A stretch of DNA of 58,333 bases from Comamonadaceae bacterium (GTDB taxonomy: Bacteria > Pseudomonadota > Gammaproteobacteria > Burkholderiales > Burkholderiaceae_C), in the NCBI GenBank assembly GCA_947448745.1, contig CANFOQ010000012.1, positions 1 through 58,333 on the forward strand, written 5' to 3'. Both the position numbers and the translations under genes were made by a program. Positions 46,467-54,974 of the stretch are shown piece by piece; positions within the stretch are counted from its first letter, which is position 1; every line of letters starts with the position of its first letter. The notes under the pieces were generated by a model. The model saw nothing but the letters and a program-made list of their open reading frames with translations, made no database searches and had not been told where the DNA came from.

Positions 46467-47981
46467 TCAGGCATTGGCGTTGGGCAAGGCCAAGCGCGAA
46501 TTGTCTTCGCTGTCCTCTTCACTGCCCACGCGTTGTTGGTTGAGTCTGGAAATATCAGCGGCGGTCACATCGCCGGTCACGTAAACGCCATCAAAGCAAG
46601 AGGCATCGAAGCCTTGCAATGCTGGTGAGCCCGGCAAGGCGGCACTTCGTACTGCTTCGCGCATCGGGCCGATGTCTTGGTAAATCAAAGCGTCGCAGCC
46701 GATGAGTTGACGCACTTCTTCCACGGTGCGGTTGTGCGCCACCAATTCCTCGGGTGTGGGCATGTCAATGCCATACACATTGGGGAAGCGCACCGGGGGT
46801 GCAGCGCTGGCCATGTAGACCTTGCGGGCACCTGCGTCACGCGCCATTTGCACGATTTCGCGGCTGGTGGTGCCCCGCACAATCGAATCGTCCACCAACA
46901 GCACGTTGCGGCCTTTGAATTCACTCACGATGACATTGAGTTTTTGGCGCACAGATTTTTTGCGCACCGATTGGCCCGGCATGATGAAGGTGCGACCCAC
47001 ATAGCGGTTTTTCACAAAGCCTTCGCGGTAGGGCTTGCCCAGCAAATGCGCAAGCTCGGTGGCGCTGGGGCGGCTGGACTCGGGGATGGGAATCACCACA
47101 TCAATGTCTGATGGTGGCACGGTGGACACCACGCGCTTGGCCAAGGTTTCGCCCAGGTTCAAACGCGCTTGGTACACCGAGATGCCGTCCATCGTGGAGT
47201 CGGGACGCGCCAAATACACGTATTCAAAAATGCAAGGCATGAGTTGCGGGTTCTTGGCGCATTGCTGGGCATGCAACTGCCCTTGCATGTCGATGAACAC
47301 CGCTTCACCCGGCGCGATGTCGCGCACAAAGCTGTGGCCTGTGCCTTCCAAGGCCACCGACTCGCTGCCCACCATCCAGGTGCCATCGGCGCCTTGGCCC
47401 AAACACAGGGGCCGAATGCCAAAGGGATCGCGAAAAGCCACCATGCCGTGGCCCGCAATCATGGCCACCACCGCATAAGAACCCTTCACACGCGTGTGCA
47501 CGCCGGCCACGGCGGCAAATACGTCGATGTGCGACAACACCAAGCCACGCGTGGTTTTTTCCAACTCGTGCGCCAGCACATTCAGCAGTACTTCAGAGTC
47601 ACTTTCAGTGTTGATGTGTCGGTGATCGGTGGAAAACAACTCGGCTTTCAAAGCCTGTGCATTGGTCAGGTTACCGTTGTGAACCAACACCAAGCCAAAG
47701 GGTGCATTCACATAAAAAGGTTGGGCTTCTTCTTCGCTGAATGCATTGCCCGCTGTGGGGTAACGCACCTGGCCCAAACCGACGTTGCCGGGCAAGGCCC
47801 GCATGTTGCGCGTGCGAAAAACATCTCGCACCATGCCCTTGGCTTTGTGCATGAAAAATTTGCGATCCAGTTGGGTGACGATGCCTGCGGCATCTTGGCC
47901 ACGGTGTTGCAGCAACAGCAACGCGTCATAAATCAACTGGTTCACACTGGTCTGGCTGACCACGCCCACAATGCCACACAT
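46467..47981 (-). CDS. purF: Amidophosphoribosyltransferase
   Basis: Commits PRPP to purine synthesis using glutamine. The 504-residue protein begins MCGIVGVV, with Cys2 as the glutaminase nucleophile after Met removal, followed by LLLLQHRGQDAAGI; the phosphoribosyltransferase PRPP loop is VLLVDDSIVRGTTS. The start overlaps the cvpA stop by one base. The cvpA-purF linkage is widely conserved. Confidence 0.98.
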   Translation of the reverse strand: MCGIVGVVSQTSVNQLIYDALLLLQHRGQDAAGIVTQLDRKFFMHKAKGMVRDVFRTRNMRALPGNVGLGQVRYPTAGNAFSEEEAQPFYVNAPFGLVLVHNGNLTNAQALKAELFSTDHRHINTESDSEVLLNVLAHELEKTTRGLVLSHIDVFAAVAGVHTRVKGSYAVVAMIAGHGMVAFRDPFGIRPLCLGQGADGTWMVGSESVALEGTGHSFVRDIAPGEAVFIDMQGQLHAQQCAKNPQLMPCIFEYVYLARPDSTMDGISVYQARLNLGETLAKRVVSTVPPSDIDVVIPIPESSRPSATELAHLLGKPYREGFVKNRYVGRTFIMPGQSVRKKSVRQKLNVIVSEFKGRNVLLVDDSIVRGTTSREIVQMARDAGARKVYMASAAPPVRFPNVYGIDMPTPEELVAHNRTVEEVRQLIGCDALIYQDIGPMREAVRSAALPGSPALQGFDASCFDGVYVTGDVTAADISRLNQQRVGSEEDSEDNSRLALPNANA

Positions 47982-48463
47982 CAGGACACCAACCTTTCCA
48001 ATTGCGCCGGCAAGATGGGTTTGAAAAACTTCACACCCTCATCGGCCGACTGCGCCATCCAAGAATTTTTCCATGCGGGGGATGTTTTAAAGGGCGTCAA
48101 ACCCACCACCACCGACACCGCCATCAAGGCAATGCCCCCGCGCAACAAACCAAACAGTCCGCCCATGAAACGGTCTAACAGACCCAAGCCCGCCACCGCC
48201 ACCAAGCGCCGCAGCAAGGTGCTGAGCAAAGTCATGCACAGCAAGACCGCCACAAACACCAACAGCCAACCCGTCAAGAAACGAAGCTTGTCACCCCAAT
48301 CAGCGGGCAGATGCAGCGCCATGTCTGCGGCGTATTTGGAGGACAACACAAAACCCAGCAACCAAGCCAACAGGGCCATGGTTTCGCGGATGACGCCGCG
48401 CCATAAACCCAACAGACACGAGATCAGCAACACGCCCAACAAAACCCCATCCAACGTGCCCAT
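47981..48463 (-). CDS. cvpA: CvpA family membrane protein
   Basis: A 160-residue inner-membrane protein with four hydrophobic segments, named for colicin V production in E. coli. Typical blocks are LLGVLLISCLLGLWRGVIRETMALLAWLLGF and GLLDRFMGGLFGLLRGGI. It overlaps purF by one base and is 3 bases after the SPOR gene; such spacing supports one operon. Recent work links CvpA to envelope stress, but its mechanism is unclear. Confidence 0.93.
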   Translation of the reverse strand: MGTLDGVLLGVLLISCLLGLWRGVIRETMALLAWLLGFVLSSKYAADMALHLPADWGDKLRFLTGWLLVFVAVLLCMTLLSTLLRRLVAVAGLGLLDRFMGGLFGLLRGGIALMAVSVVVGLTPFKTSPAWKNSWMAQSADEGVKFFKPILPAQLERLVS

Positions 48464-48466
48464 GTC

Positions 48467-49198
48467 CTACAGCGTCAACACGGCAGCGGAGAGGTGCAGC
48501 GGTTTGATTTTGTTCACTGTTTTTTGAGCTTCATCTTTGCTGGCAAACGGGCCAATGCGCACTCGTGTGCGCTTGCCTTCTTTGGTTTGCGCCACATGCA
48601 CATAGGTTTTGAAACCGGCTTTCTCTAATTTGGCCCGCACTTCCTTGACCTTGGCCTCGTCTGAGAAGGCACCGACTTGCACGATGAAGCGCGGTGCGCC
48701 ATCGTCTTTGGCCTTGTCCGCATCGGGCTTGGTGGTGTTCACCACCTCTTCTTTGGGAGATGCTTTGGTGTCAGCTATTTTGGCGTCAGGTTTGGAGACT
48801 TCGGCCAATTTGGTGTCGGGTTTTTTCACCTCAGCCACCGGCAGTTCAGGCGCTTTGGCGGCTTCTTTGGGCTCGGGCTCAGGGGCTTGCGAGGCCGGTG
48901 CTTTCACGTCATCGGGTACTGGTGCTTTGGCTTGTACAGCAGGTGCGCTTGGGGCTTGACTGGGCCGCACCGCATCGCGGTCAGGCATGTCGATGCGGAT
49001 GTCTGACGCGACTTCGCGTGGCTTGGTGTCAAACACAAGGGGGAACCCAATGACAGCGATCAACACCAAGACCGTGGCACCGATCAAACGATGGCGGGCG
49101 CGTTGTCGCAGCACATCCATGCTTTGGGCTTCGCCAGCGTCGGTGTTGCGTTCTTCGGCAGAAGCCGTGGATTTGGAACGGGACTTGAAAAACGCCAT
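48467..49198 (-). CDS. SPOR-domain cell envelope protein
   Basis: A 243-residue bitopic protein: a cytoplasmic head, one transmembrane helix (about residues 37-55, LIGATVLVLIAVIGFPLVF), a periplasmic linker rich in Pro, Ala, Lys and Glu, and a C-terminal SPOR domain (FIVQVGAFSDEAKVKEVRAKL; RTRVRIGPFASKDEAQK). SPOR domains bind denuded peptidoglycan at the division site. It resembles DedD, which sits next to folC and cvpA in many proteobacteria, as here. Confidence 0.92.
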   Translation of the reverse strand: MAFFKSRSKSTASAEERNTDAGEAQSMDVLRQRARHRLIGATVLVLIAVIGFPLVFDTKPREVASDIRIDMPDRDAVRPSQAPSAPAVQAKAPVPDDVKAPASQAPEPEPKEAAKAPELPVAEVKKPDTKLAEVSKPDAKIADTKASPKEEVVNTTKPDADKAKDDGAPRFIVQVGAFSDEAKVKEVRAKLEKAGFKTYVHVAQTKEGKRTRVRIGPFASKDEAQKTVNKIKPLHLSAAVLTL

Positions 49199-49208
49199 GT
49201 TTGTGACT

Positions 49209-50495
49209 TCAGGTGGGCAGATCGGCAGTCAAGCGGCCAGGAATTCCTTGCTGAAGAACCCCGCCAACGGTGAAGAACGAACCAAAAACAAGAATTCTAT
49301 CAGCGGGGTCTGCGCGGCTGAGGGCCAAGGCCAGCGCCGCCGATGGGCTGTCCACCTCGACAGCCGTGGCGTTCGCGGGTGGCGACGAGGCCCGCCAAAC
49401 CTGGTGCAAATGCGCGGCTGTGGCCGCCCGCGGTGTGGGCAAATCGCAGAAATACCAATGCTCCACCAAGGGCAGCAAGCGTTTGAACAACCCGGGCAAG
49501 TCTTTGTCGAGCATGGCCCCCACCACGGCATGGGTGCCGGGGTAAAAGCCCATGGCGTCCAGGTTGTGGGCCAATGCCGCCGTGGCATGCGGGTTGTGCG
49601 CCACATCCAGCACGATGGCCGGTTGCCCCGGCAAGATTTGAAACCGCCCCGGCCATTCCACCAAGGACAGCCCCAGGCGAATGGCTTGCGCCGTGACCGG
49701 CAATTGCGCTCGCATGGCCTCCAAAACGGCCAACACCCCTGCTGCATTCAACAACTGGTTGGCTCCGCGCAAAGCGGGGTAAGCCAAGCCGCTGTAGGTG
49801 CGGCCACGGCCCTTCCAAGTCCATTGCTGCGCATCGCCCGAGAATTGAAAGTCTGCGCCCACCTGCCAAACATCGGCCCCCAAGCTTTGGGCATGGGCCA
49901 ACACTGAGGCCGGTGGCGCGGGGTCGCAGACCACCACGGGTCGGCCGCTGCGCATGATGCCGGCCTTTTCAAAGCCAATGGCTTCGCGGGTGTTGCCCAG
50001 CAAATCGGTGTGATCCAAGTCGATGCTGGTGATGACCGCGCAATCGGCATCCAAGATATTGACTGCATCTAAGCGACCGCCCAAGCCCACTTCCAAAATC
50101 ACCACATCCAGATTCGCGTCGGCCAAAAAAGCAAGCAAGGCCAAGCTGGAGAATTCGAAATAACTCAGTGAAACTGGGCCACGCGCGGCTTCCACTTTTT
50201 CAAAATACGGCACCAGCTGATCGGCTTTGGCGGGCTGGCCTTGCAAGCGGCAACGCTCTTCAAAATGCACCAAGTGCGGCGAGGTGTAGAGCCCGGTTTT
50301 GTAGCCCGCTTGGCGCAGCACCGACTCCAGCATGGCGCAGGTGGAACCCTTGCCATTGGTGCCGGCCACGGTGATGACCGGGCAAGGCATTGTCAAATGC
50401 ATGGCGCTCGCCACCTTCTTCACGCGATCCAAACCCATGTCAATGGTTTGGGGATGCAATTGCTCGCAATGGCGCAGCCAGTCCTGTAAATTCAT
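49209..50495 (-). CDS. folC: Bifunctional dihydrofolate synthase / folylpolyglutamate synthase
   Basis: Adds glutamate to dihydropteroate and to folates. The 428-residue Mur-ligase-type protein has the P-loop ITVAGTNGKGSTCAMLES, the signature GLYTSPHLVHFEERC, and LEVGLGGRLDAVN with SIDLDHTDLLG. The start MNLQDWLRHCEQLHP is chosen from family appearance; an ATG six codons upstream (50513) is also possible, and neither has a strong ribosome site. It leads the folC-SPOR-cvpA-purF-metZ block. Confidence 0.96.
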   Translation of the reverse strand: MNLQDWLRHCEQLHPQTIDMGLDRVKKVASAMHLTMPCPVITVAGTNGKGSTCAMLESVLRQAGYKTGLYTSPHLVHFEERCRLQGQPAKADQLVPYFEKVEAARGPVSLSYFEFSSLALLAFLADANLDVVILEVGLGGRLDAVNILDADCAVITSIDLDHTDLLGNTREAIGFEKAGIMRSGRPVVVCDPAPPASVLAHAQSLGADVWQVGADFQFSGDAQQWTWKGRGRTYSGLAYPALRGANQLLNAAGVLAVLEAMRAQLPVTAQAIRLGLSLVEWPGRFQILPGQPAIVLDVAHNPHATAALAHNLDAMGFYPGTHAVVGAMLDKDLPGLFKRLLPLVEHWYFCDLPTPRAATAAHLHQVWRASSPPANATAVEVDSPSAALALALSRADPADRILVFGSFFTVGGVLQQGIPGRLTADLPT

Positions 50496-50604
50496 CCGAG
50501 AATTGTCGCCCATTCATGTTTGACGGTTTCTTGTCCCTGGTCAACCAGACGGGCCCAGATGGCGTTAACCTTGCTTCACGCTTATACCTTTTCAGGAGCA
50601 ACCC

Positions 50605-51153
50605 ATGCGTTTGATACCTCTCTCCCTGGCTTTAGGGGCTTTGATCCCTGCAAGCCACGTGATGGCCCAAGAAGTCGGCCGGGTCATCTCCAGCACCCCC
50701 ATCATTCAACAAGTCGCAGTGCCACGCCAGGTGTGCAGCCAACAGCAAGTCGCTGTGCAGAAAAACAAATCCGGCGCAGGTGCAGCCATGGGTGCCATTG
50801 CAGGCGGCACCATCGGCCATGCCTTGGGCCGTGACAGCGCCTTGGGCACCGCCATCGGCATGTTTGGGGGCGCCATCTTGGGCGACAAAATCGAGGGTGC
50901 ACCCGCGCCCGAAACGCGCCAAGTGCAAAGTTGCACCACCCAAAATTTCTACGAAAACCGCACCGTGTCCTACCACGTGTTGTATGAATACGCAGGCAAA
51001 CAATACAGCGTGCAAATGCCACAAGACCCCGGCCCCACTGTGCGTTTGCAAATCACGCCCGTGGTCAGCAACATCCCCCCTGCACCACCGCCCGTGGTGC
51101 CTCTGCCCGCGCAAAACATGGTGCCGCCCCCAGGTTCTGCACCCACCATGTGA
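50605..51153 (+). CDS. Glycine zipper 2TM domain envelope protein
   Basis: A 182-residue exported protein with a Sec signal peptide (RLIPLSLALGALIPASHVMA, cut near residue 21). The centre is a glycine-zipper segment (GAGAAMGAIAGGTIGHALGR, then GTAIGMFGGAILGDKIEG), typical of Rick_17kDa/SlyB-like proteins that associate with the outer membrane. Unlike SlyB, no lipobox cysteine is seen. Conserved YHVLYEYAGKQYSVQMPQDPG follows and the tail is proline-rich. AGGAG precedes the start. It stands alone, with its own terminator. Confidence 0.9.
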   Translation: MRLIPLSLALGALIPASHVMAQEVGRVISSTPIIQQVAVPRQVCSQQQVAVQKNKSGAGAAMGAIAGGTIGHALGRDSALGTAIGMFGGAILGDKIEGAPAPETRQVQSCTTQNFYENRTVSYHVLYEYAGKQYSVQMPQDPGPTVRLQITPVVSNIPPAPPPVVPLPAQNMVPPPGSAPTM

Positions 51154-51163
51154 GCCCCACCCG

Positions 51164-51190
51164 AAGCCGCTGTCACCCGGCGGCTTTTTT
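51164..51190 (+). terminator. Intrinsic terminator after the glycine-zipper gene
   Basis: A perfect 7-bp stem AAGCCGC (51164-51170) with GCGGCTT (51180-51186), loop of 9 bases, then four more T. It lies 11 bases after the stop codon. Confidence 0.85.
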
Positions 51191-51229
51191 GTGGCAGCCG
51201 TCGGTTCGCCAAGCCCAGTGTCCGTGCCC

Positions 51230-51235
51230 TAGAAT
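51230..51235 (+). promoter_or_regulatory. Possible -10 box of argG
   Basis: TAGAAT, 29 bases before the argG start and after the preceding terminator, so a promoter is expected in this stretch. No clear -35 or ArgR operator is visible. Confidence 0.4.
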
Positions 51236-51264
51236 CCCGCCTTTGTTTTTCACTGGTGTGACTC

Positions 51265-52575
51265 ATGCGCAAAACCCAGCCAAACACTGGCAAAACCCAA
51301 GCCCCTCAACGCGTTGTCTTGGCCTATTCAGGCGGCTTGGACACCTCGATCATTCTCAAGTGGTTGCAAGACGAGTACCACTGCGAGGTGGTCACCTTCA
51401 CGGCCGACATTGGCCAAGGCGAGGAAATCGAACCAGCCCGCGCCAAAGCCATCAAGATGGGCATCAAGCCGCAAAACATCTTCATTGAAGACTTGCGCGA
51501 AGAATTTGTGCGTGATTTTGTCTTTCCCATGTTCCGCGCCAATGCGCTGTACGAAGGCGAATACCTGTTGGGCACCTCGATTGCACGTCCCTTGATTGCC
51601 AAGCGTTTGGTGGACATTGCACGCAAAACCAAGGCCGACGCCATCAGTCATGGCGCTACCGGCAAGGGCAACGACCAAGTGCGTTTCGAATTGGGTGCTT
51701 ATGCCCTCATGCCCAATGTGAAGATCATCGCGCCTTGGCGTGAATGGGATTTGCTGTCACGCGAAAAACTCATGCGCTACGCGGACCAACACGGTATTCC
51801 TGTGGATGGTGCCAAGCGCAAAGGCCCCGCGCCCTACTCGATGGATGCCAACTTGCTGCACATCAGCTATGAAGGTGGCATTTTGGAAGACCCGAATTAC
51901 GCGCCCGAAGACAGCATGTGGCGCTTGACGGTCAGCCCTGAAAAAGCCCCGAACAAACCACAAATCATCGAACTCACCTACAAGCATGGTGATGTGGTGG
52001 CTATCGACGGTGTGCGCATGAGCCCAGCCAAAGTGTTGGCCCATCTGAACACGGTGGGCGGCAAGCACGGCATTGGCCGCTTGGACAAAGTGGAAAACCG
52101 TTATGTGGGCATGAAAAGCCGTGGCTGCTATGAAACCCCCGGCGGCACCATTTTGTTGTCAGGCCACCGCGCCATCGAATCCATCACACTGGACCGCGAA
52201 GTGTTGGCACTGAAAGAAGACCTGATGCCGCGTTATGCACGCTTGGTTTACAACGGCTACTGGTTCAGCCCCGAGCGCGAACTGTTGCAGGGGTTGATTG
52301 ATGCGTCGCAAGCCACGGCCAACGGCAAAGTCCGTTTGAAGCTCTACAAAGGCACCATCATGTGTGTGGGCCGTGAAAGCAAAACCGACAGCTTGTTTGA
52401 CACCCGCATCGCCACCTTCGATGACGACGGCGGTGCTTACAACCAAGCCGACGCCGGTGGGTTCATCAAGCTCAATGCCTTGCGCATGCGCATTGCGGGA
52501 AACTTGAAAAACGAGCGCACCGCACGTGCTGCCAAAACCACCACCCGCAAAACCACTGCAAAGAAAAAGGCCTGA
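51265..52575 (+). CDS. argG: Argininosuccinate synthase
   Basis: Joins citrulline and aspartate with ATP in arginine synthesis. The 436-residue protein has the ATP loop [33 protein letters not shown] and [13 protein letters not shown]. It belongs to the shorter bacterial type. An odd basic tail of about 17 residues ends it ([16 protein letters not shown]), looking like a histone H1-type lysine/threonine/alanine tail; the enzyme core appears complete without it. It is 2 bases before ppnP. Confidence 0.97.
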   Translation: MRKTQPNTGKTQAPQRVVLAYSGGLDTSIILKWLQDEYHCEVVTFTADIGQGEEIEPARAKAIKMGIKPQNIFIEDLREEFVRDFVFPMFRANALYEGEYLLGTSIARPLIAKRLVDIARKTKADAISHGATGKGNDQVRFELGAYALMPNVKIIAPWREWDLLSREKLMRYADQHGIPVDGAKRKGPAPYSMDANLLHISYEGGILEDPNYAPEDSMWRLTVSPEKAPNKPQIIELTYKHGDVVAIDGVRMSPAKVLAHLNTVGGKHGIGRLDKVENRYVGMKSRGCYETPGGTILLSGHRAIESITLDREVLALKEDLMPRYARLVYNGYWFSPERELLQGLIDASQATANGKVRLKLYKGTIMCVGRESKTDSLFDTRIATFDDDGGAYNQADAGGFIKLNALRMRIAGNLKNERTARAAKTTTRKTTAKKKA

Positions 52576-52577
52576 CC

Positions 52578-52895
52578 ATGGTGACCGAACAACTGCAAGG
52601 CGCAAGCGTCGCCTCCAAAGCCAATGTGTTTTTCGACGGCAAGTGCGTCAGCCACACGGTGATCTTGGCCAATGGCGAGAAAAAATCTGTGGGCGTGGTG
52701 CTGCCCGCGCACCTGACCTTCAACACCGCTGCCGCTGAAATCATGGAATGCGTGGCCGGTGCTTGTGAATACAAATTGGCTGGCTCCGATGCTTGGCAAC
52801 ACGCGGGCCCTGGCGACAAGTTCCATGTCGCGGCCAACTCGTCGTTTGAAATCAAAGTGGCCGAGGCCTATCACTACATCTGCCACTTTGGTTGA
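52578..52895 (+). CDS. ppnP: Pyrimidine/purine nucleoside phosphorylase
   Basis: A 105-residue single cupin protein of the former DUF1255 family, shown in E. coli to phosphorolyse several nucleosides. Typical blocks: SKANVFFDGKCVSHTV, GVVLPAHLTFNTAAAEIMECVAG, and the C-terminal PGDKFHVAANSSFEIKV. It begins 2 bases after argG, forming a two-gene operon ended by the terminator at 52918. Confidence 0.94.
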   Translation: MVTEQLQGASVASKANVFFDGKCVSHTVILANGEKKSVGVVLPAHLTFNTAAAEIMECVAGACEYKLAGSDAWQHAGPGDKFHVAANSSFEIKVAEAYHYICHFG

Positions 52896-52917
52896 TGGAT
52901 GTTTTATTCCATCAAGC

Positions 52918-52946
52918 AAAAGGCCCCGTCAGGGGCCTTTTTTTTC
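52918..52946. terminator. Intrinsic terminator, probably bidirectional
   Basis: AAAAGGCCCC - GTCA - GGGGCC followed by eight T on the plus strand. It ends argG-ppnP. On the minus strand the stem is followed by TTTT, so it could also stop the convergent gene that ends at 52999. Confidence 0.92.
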
Positions 52947-52998
52947 GCCTGCCAAAGAAGTCGTCAGGGAAGCTTCATGAGGCGCACAGCGCGTGCAG

Positions 52999-53955
52999 TC
53001 AATAGTGCGCCAAGCGGGCTTTGGCCTCGGCGAATTCGCGTTTGAACTGAGACACCAAGTCGGCGGTGGACTGCACTTTATTGATCGCGCCAATGCCTTG
53101 GCCACTGCCCCAAATGTCTTTCCAAGCCTTGCTCTTGTCACCACCAAAGTCCATCTTGCTCGGGTCGCTCTCGGGCAGGTTGTCGGGGTCCATGCCCGCG
53201 CGGCGCACGGATGGGGCCAGGTAGTTGCCATGCACGCCGGTGAACAAATTGCTGTAGATGATGTCGTCTGAATCACTGTCGACGATGCATTGTTTGTACT
53301 CTTCGGCAGCACGCGCTTCGTCGGTGGCGATGAAGGCCGAGCCGATGTAGGCGAAGTCGGCACCCATGGCCAGCGCGGCCAAGATGGCACTGCCGCTGGC
53401 AATCGAGCCGCTCAGCGCCAAGGGGCCGTCAAACCATTGGCGAATTTCTTGCACCAGCGCAAACGGGCTTTTCACACCCGCGTGGCCACCGGCACCAGCA
53501 GCCACAGCCACCAAACCATCCGCGCCTTTTTCAATCGCCTTGTGGGCAAATTTGTTGTTGATGATGTCGTGCAACACCACGCCACCGTAGCTGTGCGCGG
53601 CTTGGTTGATTTCTTCACGCGCACCCAACGAGGTGATGATGATCGGCACTTTGTATTTCACGCACATGCCCATGTCGTGTTCCAAACGGTCGTTGCTCTT
53701 GTGCACGATTTGGTTGATGGCAAAGGGGGCAGCAGGCCGATCGGGATGCGCCTTGTTGTGCGCGGCCAAGGCTTCGGTGATCTCAGCCAACCACTCGTCC
53801 AACTGCGATGCCGGACGGGCGTTGAGCGCAGGCATGGAACCCACCACCCCAGCGATGCACTGGGCAATCACCAGCTTGGGGGTGCTGATGATGAACAGCG
53901 GCGAGCCGATGACGGGAAAAGGCACGGCGGCCAGGGCTGCGGGAAGTTTGGACAT
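52999..53955 (-). CDS. NAD(P)H-dependent flavin oxidoreductase (nitronate monooxygenase family)
   Basis: A 318-residue TIM-barrel flavoenzyme of the 2-nitropropane dioxygenase-like group. It begins KLPAALAAVPFPVIGSPLFI, with FMN-binding blocks EKGADGLVAVAAGAGGHAG and GSIASGSAILAALAMGADFAYIGSAF. True nitronate oxidation requires a catalytic histidine whose place I cannot confirm, so the substrate is open. GGAG lies 7 bases before MSKLPAAL, fixing the start; the open frame runs 61 codons further. Confidence 0.9.
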   Translation of the reverse strand: MSKLPAALAAVPFPVIGSPLFIISTPKLVIAQCIAGVVGSMPALNARPASQLDEWLAEITEALAAHNKAHPDRPAAPFAINQIVHKSNDRLEHDMGMCVKYKVPIIITSLGAREEINQAAHSYGGVVLHDIINNKFAHKAIEKGADGLVAVAAGAGGHAGVKSPFALVQEIRQWFDGPLALSGSIASGSAILAALAMGADFAYIGSAFIATDEARAAEEYKQCIVDSDSDDIIYSNLFTGVHGNYLAPSVRRAGMDPDNLPESDPSKMDFGGDKSKAWKDIWGSGQGIGAINKVQSTADLVSQFKREFAEAKARLAHY

Positions 53956-54010
53956 GAAGGGCTCCGGTTGTAATTCTGTGTAGAAAAAATTCAGTGTGAG
54001 GGTGCAACTG

Positions 54011-54184
54011 CTAAGAGCGCTTTGGGGTTGGTGCTGGCGATGGCCTAAAAGGTTCTGGTGATACCTCATGGACTTGCCCGGCCAGCATTTCTCGAACTGA
54101 GAGCAGCAATTCGGCAGCCAAATCTCGTGTAGCTTCATAGGCTTTCAACTGCGTTGTATTGAGCTGTTTAGGTTTCGAGGGCAT
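54011..54184 (-). pseudogene. Truncated antitoxin-like fragment
   Basis: A 57-residue frame (start could also be 54193 or 54205) beginning MPSKPKQLNTTQLKAYEATRDLAAELLLSVREMLAGQVHEV. From memory this matches the N-terminal helix of HigA-type helix-turn-helix antitoxins (xLxxYEARRDLAAELLxSVRxMKAG), which continue into an HTH domain. Here that domain is missing: the frame ends in a proline-rich tail (SPAPTPKRS), and only 55 bases separate it from the next gene. I read it as a remnant; a stand-alone small protein is the alternative. Confidence 0.5.
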
Positions 54185-54253
54185 GACATTCATACATAAG
54201 CGCAAGACTCAAGAGGTTATCAGGGATGTTGATCATGTTGCCAAAACTGTAGA

Positions 54254-54526
54254 TCACTGACTTTGTAATTTTTCTTTCAGCCACACTTTAATCAGTGACT
54301 GATAAGGAACATCGCGGGCGTTTGCTGCCACTTTGATGCCATCCAACAAATGCTGAGGAAGCCGCAAAGATATCGTCTTGGTGCTTGGTCGCAAATTGGG
54401 AAGCGTGACTTTTTGAGCTGTTGTCCAATCGACGAAATCTGTGGTGTCGTGACTTTCCCAAAACGCTTTTTCCTCCGCTTCAGTTTTGAAAGCTGGAATG
54501 GTCTGTTTAATTGGCTGCTTGTTCAT
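54254..54526 (-). CDS. CopG-family (BrnA-like) antitoxin
   Basis: A 90-residue protein that begins MNKQPIKQTIPAFKTEAEEKAFWESHDTTDF and ends in a ribbon-helix-helix domain (TKTISLRLPQHLLDGIKVAANARDVPYQSLIKVWLKEKL), the layout of CopG-type antitoxins (PF12441-like). AAGGAG stands 10 bases before the ATG; a TTG two codons upstream is less likely. It overlaps the toxin gene's 3' end by 20 bases, so the order is toxin then antitoxin, as in brnTA. It should bind the toxin and repress the pair. Confidence 0.88.
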   Translation of the reverse strand: MNKQPIKQTIPAFKTEAEEKAFWESHDTTDFVDWTTAQKVTLPNLRPSTKTISLRLPQHLLDGIKVAANARDVPYQSLIKVWLKEKLQSQ

Positions 54527-54812
54527 AAACAATGCGCTCCTTTTTGTACATGTCTCTGGCAGAAATGACCCTGATCAATTCTCCTGCTTTGCGAAGAGTG
54601 AACGTGATTTGCAGAAGCCTGCCTTCATCAGATTGTCCCAACGCATGAAACCGTTGCTCACTTTGGCTGTGGAATGTATCTTCAAGTGTTAGCAAGGGTG
54701 AATTGAAAAAGACTTGCTCTGCCTCGGCCTTGGAAACACCATGTTTTTCATTCTTACGCTCATTGCCTGCATCCCAGTTGAACCCAATGATTGCGGACAG
54801 ATCGATCATCAT
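54507..54812 (-). CDS. BrnT-family toxin
   Basis: A 101-residue protein with the BrnT layout: FNWDAGNERKNEKHGVSKAEAEQVF, then LLTLEDTF, ERFHALGQSDEGRLLQITFTLR and the C-terminal IRVISARDMYKKERIVYEQ. BrnT toxins are RelE-fold ribonucleases that stop translation. The start is placed at one of two adjacent ATGs (54812, 54809); the open frame extends 24 codons further without family similarity. It forms a type II toxin-antitoxin pair with the overlapping downstream gene. Confidence 0.9.
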   Translation of the reverse strand: MMIDLSAIIGFNWDAGNERKNEKHGVSKAEAEQVFFNSPLLTLEDTFHSQSEQRFHALGQSDEGRLLQITFTLRKAGELIRVISARDMYKKERIVYEQAAN

Positions 54813-54974
54813 TTGTATATTACCATCATCTACATTTTTAGAAGAAATAAGTTTGCTCATTCCAGCATTTGATGGCTTTGGCAACCCATGCCCATCCTTG
54901 CAATGATTAACTGGGGTTTCAGTCGTTCAATTTGTGAAAGTGCTTTGTACTTCAGATTTGGCAATGGATAAAAA

